A DNA stretch of 64,000 nt from Acanthopleura granulata (Eukaryota > Mollusca > Polyplacophora > Chitonida > Chitonidae), in the NCBI GenBank assembly GCA_016165875.1, contig JABBOT010000004.1, positions 5,277,351-5,341,350 on the forward strand, read 5' to 3'. Positions 49,531 through 59,765 of the stretch are shown one piece after another; position 1 is the first letter of the stretch, and every line of letters starts with the position of its first letter. The position numbers and the translations under genes are program-made. The notes below the pieces were generated by a model. It was given only the letters and a program-made list of their open reading frames with translations. It had not been told where the DNA came from and did no database searches.

Positions 49531-51319
49531 GATAAAAAAGTACATAAACTTTGTACTAAAATATCTAGCATCGACATCTTGCATTTTTAAATATCGTTTT
49601 CCATTGTCTTTCCGATGACCCTTTATGTGTATACTCACGACTGAAACAGGTTGTTTGCCTGTGCCGTTTGGCCGACCTGTACAGTCTGTGGATCTCATTT
49701 CTGTGGGATGGGGCCTCGTGGTCGAGCACTAAGGGTAATAGCTCAGAACAATGATCCATTCATGCAGGAATTAACCTTTCACCGTGGATGCGCGGAGGAG
49801 GGGTGAGCTCCATATATAGTACCATTGCCGTCGTGGGGAGATGCCCTGGCAAACAGATATAGCCTATTTCCTTATAAGTCCAGTTGTCATCGATGCGCAA
49901 TTTTAATTTTTGGTGCATGGATACATACACTGACGGATGATTATATATGTCGCCTGCTATACATTTTTCTACCACTCAAAAAGCCTCACACTGGATGGAT
50001 GAAGGCAAAGTGCTCAAATCTGAAATATGCGCAGATGTTCCAATTCAATTGTTCATTTCTGCGGTTGGCACCATAATCAGACTGCCATTTTATGTAAATA
50101 GGCATCACTTGATTTGTGTCATTACTCCTCACAAATCCATACGGAGGTTTATTTTTTGGAGGATATACATGTATATACTTAGATATGCAACAGCAGCGGC
50201 ATGCCTGTCGCGCTTCACATTTGTCCATTTTCGCGGTTGCCATGGTAATAAGCGATGTATACAACCGAGGTCGTGAACAGATAAAACAAAATGTTAACTC
50301 AAAATCCCAATGAACACTTTCATTAACGAAATTTGCATCACAATTTGCATGATAATAGTGAAATTTTAGCAGCAGACAGTAACCTACATGTTATATAGAA
50401 GCAGAAGTGATCAATTCTTCCCACTTATGTTGAATGGGTTAAACCTAAAAGTCGTAGCCCACAACACAACAGTCTGAACACAATAACCTGCTGTAAGCAA
50501 GAAAAGGCATAAAGGAGTCTGAGTTGCGCTTCTGTTCATATAAACGCGATGATATTAAAACCGCATGAACAATGCATATGTGTATACGCGGCCCCAGCCC
50601 TCAAATTGGGATAAGCCAAATTATGTATTTACAAAGCATATATGTGTAGATCTCATATATATCAGATGTGTGGCTGGCATGGTCTGCAAAAGTACCCCTT
50701 GCAGCTACATGGGAAATCGTCCCCCGGTGTTGTAGGAGTGAGGTGTATTTTTTTTTCGGACAGGCAAAGAAAGAAAATCTACTTGAACCTGAAGTACAAT
50801 TACTATGCAACATATCTGTGAAAAACTGGGTTAGTGTGACTCATACTTTTTGTTTTATAATTAGACAAAAGTAAGGTCAAAAGCAGATTTCGCAATTTTA
50901 GATCGTTTTGTTGAGGGAATTCCCATCATAATAAAAATATGATTACGTCAACCAAAATCATTTGTGCATATTTGATGTCAAGCTGCAGAGTTCTGCAAGG
51001 CCTGTTATGTAACAACTTCAACCGCATACCTGGTGAGCCCTTGCGTCATTCTGCACCAGATCCAACACTGTGAGAAGGTTAGCAATCATCCTGAGCGACG
51101 GGGCGGGGGGGGGGGAGGGGAGCAATTGTCCTATAAGAAACTTTAAATGGAGGTGCTTTTTGGTAAGGCCTTGAGTTTCTGCAGCAATGTTTTATGAAGT
51201 AGAATGAACTCGTAGATATCAATACACAGTGTATAGTATACACACTCAACTATAGATGAGGTTTGTATATATCGTGTATACACATGGCTTTCTAGAATAT
51301 TGCCATCCATATATTGATA

Positions 51320-51810
51320 TAGTTAGCATTCTTGAAATCTCACAGTCATCTCTCTTGTCACACATTCGACATGAAATGAAGTTCTACATGGGTAAGATTT
51401 TCCATATGGAGAATCAGTAGTGTCCTTTAATTCCGAATTGGGACATATTTCATTTGTTGCTGTTGAACAGGGGTTATGTGTACCGCCAGAACCTTGTCGA
51501 TGTAACGTTTTGTGAATGTATAGGATCGGGCTTCTTTTGCTCATACATGTGAATAGATAAAGTTTACTAATACATGCATAGGGAAGCACAGTTAGTACCC
51601 ATCCGGATACCTGTACACAGCAGAAATTCGAGCAGTTCTACAATCGGAGAAGATCCTATGATAACGCGATAGGGGTTTCGAACTAAAAATGTCTTGTAGT
51701 TTCTGGAATTTTTGTATTGATGGGTATCAGCTTGTCGATTGAATACATCTTTATATTGCAATGGACCTTTCAAGTCTAAATTAGAATTGTTTAGTATCCA
51801 CTTGTACATT
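51320..51810 (-). pseudogene. Decayed reverse transcriptase fragment of a retroelement
   Basis: On the - strand, an 80-codon frame (51567-51809) ends in GIRMGTNCAS followed by stop codons. This resembles the G-x-P-M-G-T-N-C-A block of a reverse transcriptase family widespread in invertebrates. Past the stops, and in other frames, YIDKVLA (about 51481-51510, compare the YIDDVL catalytic box), ELKDTTDS (about 51415-51440) and CDKRDD (about 51341-51362) follow in the order expected for that family. At least two frameshifts and several stops show it is dead. Catalytic YxDD is altered to YxDK. The exact class (Penelope-like or other non-LTR) is uncertain. Confidence 0.7.
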
Positions 51811-52570
51811 TAGCTGCAAAGCATCTTCTGATAGCTGTATATGTCTACGCTCTACGAGAATATATATGTAGTACAACACCCGTATGAGCATTTAATGTGG
51901 AAAACAGTTACAGCATGGTTAGCGGCCAAAAAAAAACATTTGTGACGTTACTGCTTAAACATGGTCCAATAAGTCCACCGCAGCATCTCAATCTTTATTT
52001 CCGATTTAATCACAGTAAAAAAATGCCAAAAATAATGCAGACCATATTTGGAAACAGCACGAAATTGCCTTTCAGATGATGAATTTTAAGGTTTTAAACA
52101 TTGTATGTGTTTTCGTTCATTGTATTTCTGTAATAGTGCATGGAGGTTGTATATATACCAACGATTTTTATTATAATATACTTTATTAAACTCATTGTGA
52201 CACGTATATTGGTCAGTTGTCTTTATTTTATGGCCTTAACAAGATGGCCTCTAAGGATACGAAGTACAATCTAATATGCGAACAATGACATACTTTTTTG
52301 ATTTAAACCTATTTTTAATATATGTAGTTTAATAAATACACATTAAGTCCAGGCTTATATTGTGTAGTCTTCATGTAGGAACGTGTAGTACAAGATAAAT
52401 GAATAGCAATATAGCACATTCTGGTTCTGGCAATGTCAGATCCTAGGTAAGTTAGAACCTTTGAGGGAGCCCTCAAAGATTTCACATCTATATATATGCG
52501 TATATTATTATGTTAGGAGGTTGAATCCTATAATCTTTATATTGCTTGTTTAGGAGCCTGCTAAGGATTA

Positions 52571-52876
52571 GTGGTCGCAATCAGTGATTTCCACGCTTTC
52601 ACTCCAACAGTCAACGAACATGCAGTAGCACACAGGAAGTTTAAAGAGCAGAAACTGAAAGAGGACAACGTACAAAGAGAAAATCCAAAAAAGCGAAGGT
52701 GTACGAACTTCTCATTTTGGGTTTTCGCATCACACTTTCGGGTTTGCAATCATCGCACATTCTGGTTCTGGCGTTTTAGACTGAGGCCTAATATTTGTAA
52801 GGCCGAAAGCAAGAAAACATTTGGCGTCCATGCAAATATATCGGAGACAAATTTAGCTAACATGTGGAATCGTTGA
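52571..52876 (+). other. Unexplained open stretch of about 100 codons
   Basis: Open for 101 codons starting at GTG, not ATG. The first 45 codons are polar and K/E-rich and include HRKFKEQKLKEDN and KKRRCTN; the rest is aromatic and looks non-coding. A possible donor GTGTAC follows GCGAAG near 52698. The 17-mer CACATTCTGGTTCTGGC occurs inside it and again at about 52418, so part may be repeat. It could be a lost exon or transposon remnant. I do not recognise it. Confidence 0.25.
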
Positions 52877-52990
52877 TGTATTTACAGGGGGCACTGTCAC
52901 CAACTGCCTAAGCTATATTTCTCGTGGGTTTTCTCGTAAAAGATGTCGCCAAGGTTAAAGTGACGTGACGTTAAACAGGGACGTGATTGA

Positions 52991-53081
52991 TTTTATTTAT
53001 TTATTTATGTGATTGGTGTTTTACGCAGTACTCAAGAATATTTCACTTATACGACGGCGACCAACATTACTGTAGGAGGAT
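52991..53081 (-). mobile_element. SINE fragment (tail and core), left half of an inverted pair
   Basis: TTTATTTATTTATGTGATTG, then a GGTGTTTTACGCAGTACTCA stretch and AATATTTCACTTATACGACG, closely matching the tail-side core of the family. It is cut off after TGTAGGAGGA. A second fragment in opposite orientation follows at 53262-53395. Confidence 0.8.
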
Positions 53082-53261
53082 TTGCGAAGTTTTGTGAAAG
53101 TGGGCCGTACAGTTTATCACGCGAGTAAATATATGTAAGCCTTGAAAATGCATAGACCTGCCATATTATCAAAGCTAACAAAGGGCTAGAGGGAACAAAG
53201 TTTAAATGTGATTATATACATTGGTAGCATTCTGAGGCCAATGTTTTGTATGTTGCACAGG

Positions 53262-53395
53262 GGAAAACCTGTCGGAAAACTGCGAAGAGTCGTAGGTTTC
53301 CTCGGGGATCTGCCCTGTTTCTCCCCACCGCAATTCGGGTCTCCGTCGTGCACGTAAGTGAAATTTTCTTGGCCTCGGCGTAAAACAACAATCAA
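53262..53395 (+). mobile_element. SINE fragment, right half of an inverted pair
   Basis: On the + strand: GTCGTAGGTTTCCTCGGGGA, CTGCCCTGTTTCTCCCCACC, GTCTCCGTCGTGCACGTAAG, GAAATTTTCTTGGCCTCGGC, GTAAAACAACAATCAAG. This is the core-to-tail part of the family in forward orientation. The - strand open frame 53186-53437 is only this repeat read backwards. Confidence 0.75.
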
Positions 53396-54133
53396 GAAAA
53401 GCAAATTATAGTGCTCATGGGCGACATTTGCGGACACAAGCTGATATGCACATTGCGTAATAAATGTCGAATCTATTTGGATTACTAACGTGATAACAAC
53501 TGATAATATTAAGAGAATACCCTTTATCTGTTCAGGATATTCTCGTGTGTATTCTAAGATCTCAGCAATTTACAAAAACATATGATAATAAACCACTTGC
53601 ATGCCCTAAGTGAACTCACCAAACGTTTCACGCACCGAGCAGGCCTGCATTGTATTCAGCGATTCATTACACATTTGTAAGATTCCGTATATGGGTGCAT
53701 TTTAAATATTATTACCGTTAAAGACACTTTTGCAGATAAGTATGTTACAGCAATAACAAAAACCTGAAATTTACTAGTCTACCACTGAACCCCTCTGGGT
53801 GAGACCCACTCTGTTCAAGGTGCATAAGTTGAGAGGTAATACAGTTAATATGAAGAAGTAAATGTCTCAGCATGTGGCCCATGAACTGACTGCACAAGTT
53901 CAGGTGTGACCATCCCCCAATACAAAACACAACCAGCTTGTCATCGAAAAGACATGCATGGGACAGATATGGTTCTTATATCCAGCTTTTCATGAATGGC
54001 GTAGTATTATAAAGTGAAGAAGCTGTCGGCATATAGTAATTACAGGCCGTACCATCGACGCAAAAGAAGAAAGAATAAAGGCATGCTCCATTTTCATCAA
54101 ATATGTCGAGGCGCCCACAGGCAACGAACGTCA

Positions 54134-54730
54134 TTAGTCCAAATAAACACCGTATACAGTAGCCACAGCAAATAAATCGCCATTTTGATAAGAGGCAGTC
54201 GCTGATGTGTCGTGTTCAGCATTCCAGAGCGAGCGACTGGCTACGCGAAGTCCTTGGTTTGCATTTTGCCCAATCATGACGTTGCAAATGATTTTGTACC
54301 TTGCGTAGCCGAATTCTTTCACCCTTCCCTTGATGACGTCGGACAGGTTTTGGACCATGTGGACACATTTCTTGGGCTCGTAGTTTTCTCCATCCAAGTA
54401 GTTGCTCAACACAGATTGGACAACTTTCTGAACACGTGATGCGTTAAATTTGTCGTCTGCTTCCGGTTCCAGTTTATACGTGTTTTGGTAACGCGTAGGA
54501 ATCTGTATACCCTTTTGTCCCCAAGACAACCCGGATATGCTCGTTCTGGAAATTGTGGACATGCGTCGTCCGCTTGGCCCATATTGAATACTCGCCCTGG
54601 GTTCAACCCGAGACATTCGTCGCATGCTTGGTCCAGTCACACTAGGCGGAGCATCATGTGAATGTGGTCCGTAACCCGTGGATCTCTTCCGCGCTGGCGC
54701 CACTTTTTCCTGTCCATCCTGCCCATCCAT
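54134..54730 (-). CDS. Tctex1-domain protein (DYNLT5/TCTEX1D1-like dynein light chain), 198 aa
   Basis: The C-terminal half (about residues 85-198) is a Tctex1 domain. Visible landmarks are NYLDGENYEPKKC, KGRVKEFGYARYKI, a VMIGQN segment, SRSLWNAEHDTSA and the terminal LFAVATVYGVYLD, which matches the ending I recall for TCTEX1D proteins. These are dynein light-chain-like homodimers; TCTEX1D members act in cytoplasmic or ciliary/axonemal dyneins. The N-terminal 80 residues are Arg/Ser-rich and probably disordered, with basophilic-kinase-type sites RKRS (14-17) and RRMS (37-40, 55-58). The coding region is one exon. A good acceptor (TTTTGATTTTCTGTAG on -) at 54811-54812 implies a 5' UTR intron, with the first non-coding exon not found. 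The ATG is the first in frame after that acceptor. The assignment to DYNLT5 rather than DYNLT4 is uncertain. Confidence 0.92.
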   Translation of the reverse strand: MDGQDGQEKVAPARKRSTGYGPHSHDAPPSVTGPSMRRMSRVEPRASIQYGPSGRRMSTISRTSISGLSWGQKGIQIPTRYQNTYKLEPEADDKFNASRVQKVVQSVLSNYLDGENYEPKKCVHMVQNLSDVIKGRVKEFGYARYKIICNVMIGQNANQGLRVASRSLWNAEHDTSATASYQNGDLFAVATVYGVYLD

Positions 54731-54810
54731 GATAAATCCTTGTATACTCTTTTAGTGCCCAAGATGAGTGGATGAATCAAACGTCGATCTAGACAGGATC
54801 ACTCGTAGCT
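54731..54810 (-). promoter_or_regulatory. 5' UTR part of the Tctex1 exon, after a predicted splice acceptor
   Basis: On the - strand a T-rich tract ending TTTTCTGTAG precedes AGCTACGAGTGATCC, and 80 bases later comes the start codon. No ATG occurs between acceptor and start. The upstream exon cannot be placed from sequence alone. Confidence 0.5.
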
Positions 54811-57800
54811 CTACAGAAAATCAAAACAAAAAAAATTAATTAATTAAAGCTGTTATTCGGCAGCGTTGCAGGGGAAAGCGCTATCACCTTGTTACCATTT
54901 CTGGGAGTCCGATGTTGACTTATGGAAATAATAAAAAAATTAATGAAATTGACAAAATTACAAATGAATACCCTGGTTTTGAAACCAAGACTGTCAGATA
55001 TCAAAGACAGGAGGACTGGTACTAAAGACCACCATGGATACAATGAAACTTTGATGTTCTGATCATATATAGCCCGATAACAAAAGCCAGAAGCAATACA
55101 TTATGGTAATGATTATTGCCGTTCCCAAGCTAAAATGTATGTGATTGGTTTCATACATGCAACCTTACAATTTTAACCATTTCTGAAAAGTTTTTTCGTC
55201 ATGATGTGAAAGACACATATAAGGAAATGTTATTGGTGGATTCGTTGCCCAGATGTCAAAAAGGTTCAGTGACTATTTTGCTGGATCAGTTGAACGAGAT
55301 TTTAGAGTTGATCTACTTTTGCACTAATAATTCGCAGAGAGCTTCAATATCTTCAAACGTAGACTGATTTTCGTTCTTGTGCATATGCTATGCGGGCCAT
55401 TATAATGACAACAATGCCAGACGATTGGACAAAGAGGAAAACTGTAAATGTTGATGTTCTGATTTCTTATTTCATCCGTTTCAATTTGTCACTGGCGTTG
55501 CTTTCAACTTGAAATACATGTCAACTCGCAAGTTCCTCTCAAATTTAAACAAAACGTGTATATCAAAACAAATCATATTCCTTTGCCGGCTCTCCTTGCT
55601 AAACGGCTCTTCCTAGGTGCATGTGTGGAGTTAGGCATCATTCATATAAATGAATAATGTCCGTTATCTTGGAAATCATATCATATGTTGATGAAATATG
55701 AATAAGGCAAATGAATGTAAAGGCACTTATCACGTACATGCCGGATTTTTGTGCACCGCATATTGGTACGTTGGAGGGTACACCTGTATAATACAGCATG
55801 CCACTGGTGCAAGTTGCTATAGCAACTTGACATTAAGGAGCACATGATGGACTTTTATTAGTCATATTTCCACCAAAATTTTGTGTTTAAAATTCGATGC
55901 CCAGTAACACAAATGTACATAACCTACCTGTAACCAAACCCTTGACAAGATGGTTTCAGCACGATAAGGTGAACATGGCGTTGTCACGCGTTGCTATAGA
56001 AAGAGTACCCTATACACACATGTAGTTATTATATAACGCATGCTATAGGCTCCCGTGGCTTCGGTCTATTTTGACGACGGTTAATTACCCACTGATGTTG
56101 TTCTAGTCAACCCAGGCCAATAACAAGACTGACAAAAGCCTATAGCTGCGCGTTAGTTCTGTGGTTTGCATGACACATCCACCCCCACCCATCGGTCGGT
56201 GTCTGTACTGATAACAGTACTTCCCATTGATTTCTCAACGCGTGTATATGTTTCCTGGGAGCGGTCTGAGTGAGGTGGTGACAATGACCTGCCTTTTCGT
56301 GTACAGTGTTAACGAGGGGTCATTGTGGAGCCAGAACCAATGTAGCCAATTTGGAATCAGTGTACAATGAATCTACTCATGCACGAAGCTTTTTGGTATA
56401 ACTCGTGTCAAAGGGCTCGGTTTATATATAGTTATGTTAGCTCTCTTCCCATACCAACACCGTTATTGGCACAGAAATACACTATGTATAAAGGTAAATG
56501 ACAGTTCTCATGTATATCAACGTATGGACTCAGGTGCATGGAGACGCGGATACGAGGCATATGTTAGCCAGTGTATGAAAGCGAAGCATACAACGAATAA
56601 TGTCAACACAAGCACACACTACAACACAGCTTCTGTTGACAATGAAGATATCCATAGTCAAAATCCAATCGGGCTCAGTTGTTTATTGCTATTACACTAT
56701 TTTCTCTGTCGTAGAGATGCAAAGCGTCTTACATCGTGACATTTAAAGCAATACAGAACAATCAGTCTTGGTTCTTTGTTCCTGCACTCGTTTGCAGTAG
56801 GATACATCGATTAAACAATCCATATAATCGATAAAAGAACAATGATGTGCATGTTGACAGGCCAACAAAAGGACAAATTTCAATACACCACACGCAAGAC
56901 GGGATGAGTACAAAAATGGCAATCCATTAAAAGCCACCATACAGTTGTAAGGAGGCAAAGTATGGAGACGATCATTGATTTGGTCCAGTGCATGCTGGCG
57001 ATGGTCAGAACTCGGGGGATGCCAAATCGAAAACAAGCCCCCCCCCCCCACTCCCCCGCTAAATGCCCACAAGAGTTAATCAAGTATTTTTCCTTGCTGG
57101 GTCTCTCCACAATTAAAAGTCAAAATCCTGTCTTCTAATAGCGAAAACTTTGAACATAAATTAGACCGGGGTATGGGACAAAAAAGGCTCTTGCACAGAT
57201 CTGTATTGTTCCTACCACATGTGCTATGCGACATTTATAACAACCGTTAAATCCTTTAGGTCGATTTGCGTCAATAAGATTTCATGAAATCTTCAAATTC
57301 TATTTTCAAACGGCGATAACATGGGAAACAATTTATGTAGTATAACCAAAAAACATCTCATGCACATCTCGATATGGTCGCAAACACATCGCCAACAACT
57401 TTGGGAGGAGCTGCGTTTAAAAACGTGTCCTCTTTTTTAAGTCCCGTTTCTACCTATAATGCTAAAAACTTTGCAAATATAATTGATGTAACATAACCTC
57501 AACATCACACGCATGTTTTGCATCAGGGAACTTTCATGAAATCCCGATAAAAACTGTAGGAGATGCACTAGAAAGGAATGATTACAGACAGATCTGGACG
57601 GACATACAGACGTGCCGATGGTTGTACGCCATCAAAAGCGGTGGATAATGGCGGTTGGCTATATATATACAAGTAGTGCGACAAGACATTTCAATAGGTT
57701 GTGTACCATGCATGCTCGGCCACTGTAAAACATATATATGTAAATGAATTTATGTGACAATACACTTGGTTACTTAAGCAAATGCCCTTGAGAAGAGTAC

Positions 57801-59594
57801 CGTCTCACACGAAACTTTATGCTGTCCACATTAAAACTTGACATGCAGCGCAAGTTTTTGAAATTTCAGTTCACTCCAAATTAAAGCATACACGTATTTT
57901 TCAATTCCTATATATGCAGACTCTTTACATCACACATTTTATCTGAAGCAAATCATATATATGGTAGTCAAATTGCACGAAATAAATATGCTTATTGTAT
58001 TTACTATGTTAATTTGTGCACATATATGCTCTACTCAGTAAATGAAAATTGAATCCCTTATGCAATTTATGGAATTGTGAATTTAGCAGTGACACTGGAC
58101 TGCACGAAGTGAATGTTCCGCAACTACAGATTTGCTCTGTCCGTGCATGCGCCACATTGCATGCCTTTCCTCCAGGGCATTTATCGACGACATAGCATTA
58201 AAGCGATCGACAATGTGTCGCTAATAATGTAAATGCGTCTCTGTTCATATTTGATTGAGCGCTTATACCTGACCGACCTTAACCATATACGTCGTCTTAG
58301 TTTTCACGAAATGGCTTTGTGTTTACTTTCGGATCCTAGCAAGTAATCGACAATATTCATGTCATTGTGTATGGAGTGGAAAATACGACGGCAAACATTC
58401 CGAGTTTGAAAAGTAAATCGACGAGCAGGGCGCATAGTATAAGTTGTTGATTCAGCCAGCAAGAAGGTACATGCAGTGAACTCTGCCGCCAGGGCATCTA
58501 ACGTATTTAAAACGGACTGCTGGCAGATGGTGCTAAATTATATTATTTCATATTGATATGTCGTTGCTATTCATAGTTTACATTCACAGATAACAGAAAG
58601 ATCTATATCAACAAGTTTAAACTATATATGGTCTAAATCCAACTTGAGCAAGCAGGATAAATGTTACCTACATGTAGCACATTACATGCATAATTACTCA
58701 AAATCGATAAACCATTGCAAGTATTTACTGGTCTATCGAAAAAGTTTTCATCAATTACATGTCCATGGTAGACTTAGCACATGATCCTGTAATGTTGTAA
58801 ATGAAGGAACTTTTTGGAGGTGGGGATGGGGGTTATAACTAGGAGCATAAATTTGATGTTGACATAGATGCCGTTGAGTATTGGGTGTTAATTGATGTAT
58901 TAGAATTAAAACAGTAGTACATTATATACCAATTCTCTGTGTAGGTCACAGATTGTTTTTACTCGCGCTGCACGATCGTTCTCCCCTAAAGAACTGTAGT
59001 GCATGTCATGGCAGCGCCGAGAACTCTACAATAAAATGTACAATAAAATATGTAGATTCTCAGACACTGTATATGTGATTTCTATAAATATAGCGACGAC
59101 AAGACACGGGCGGTTGTGTTTTATATTACATCATAAATAAGTTTCATTGCTTGAGGTAGCATGCAGATGCAGATCGAGAAACACGTAAAATCTACAATGG
59201 CTATACACGAAGGCAGCTCAAAGGGTTCTTCTGATAGGCAGAATTGCTTGTATACATTTAGGTCCAAGGCTGGCTGGCATAGCAGATATTTTAAGGTAAA
59301 CATAAATCATACATGAAGACACCTGATCATTTATATGATGTCTAAGGCAACGCGGATATGCAGCGGGTAAACACCCCTGCAATTAAATGCTTGTACACTA
59401 TTCCTTATATACATATAAAGTAACGCCATATCAGCTATGTCCCAATACAATTACCTTACATATCCCACCTTATACAAACGCATTATTCACTACGCTGTGC
59501 ACATGTTAACAGTGTTAGTGTATACTCTATCACAGGGCAACATATAAATTTACTTATAACATATCAGCAGTTTTGCAATCTCATATATCATAAT

Positions 59595-59765
59595 GATTTA
59601 TTTACATTATATATCTAAACTTTGTTTTATTACGTATACTCAAGAATGTTCTCATTTAACTTTACTCCGGTGGTCAGTTTTGTTGGTGGAGGAAACCGGA
59701 GTGAACCATTGTCCCTTTGGCAAGTATCTGATGAGCTTCCGACATGTGACGCACATCACCTCGAT
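59595..59765 (-). mobile_element. Fragment of a second, related SINE-like repeat
   Basis: TTTTATTACGTATACTCAAG..AATGTTCTCATTTAACTTTA resembles the tail-side core of the main SINE. The next part, CGGTGGTCAGTTTTGTTGGT..GGAGGAAACCGGAG followed by CCTTTGGCAAGTATCTGATG, differs from the copies in the left half. That suggests another subfamily sharing the 3' core. Confidence 0.5.

Larger units (their letters stand above)
48600..54133. other. Intergenic region TXNDC12 to Tctex1 gene: repeats, no supported gene
   Basis: Holds SINE copies (49298-49530, 52991-53081, 53262-53395), a decayed reverse transcriptase (51320-51810), a G-run at about 51099-51119 and an unexplained open stretch at 52571-52876. 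Open frames at 49760-50313 overlap on both strands and show no domain. The part nearest 54133 should include the 3' UTR of the Tctex1 gene. Confidence 0.6.

Noticed and set aside
53186..53437. 83-codon frame on the - strand
   Set aside because: It is the inverted SINE fragment read backwards.
56434..57072. Frames of 101 codons (+) and 109 codons (-)
   Set aside because: No domain, no codon bias. The - frame includes a Gly run produced by the C-run near 57045.
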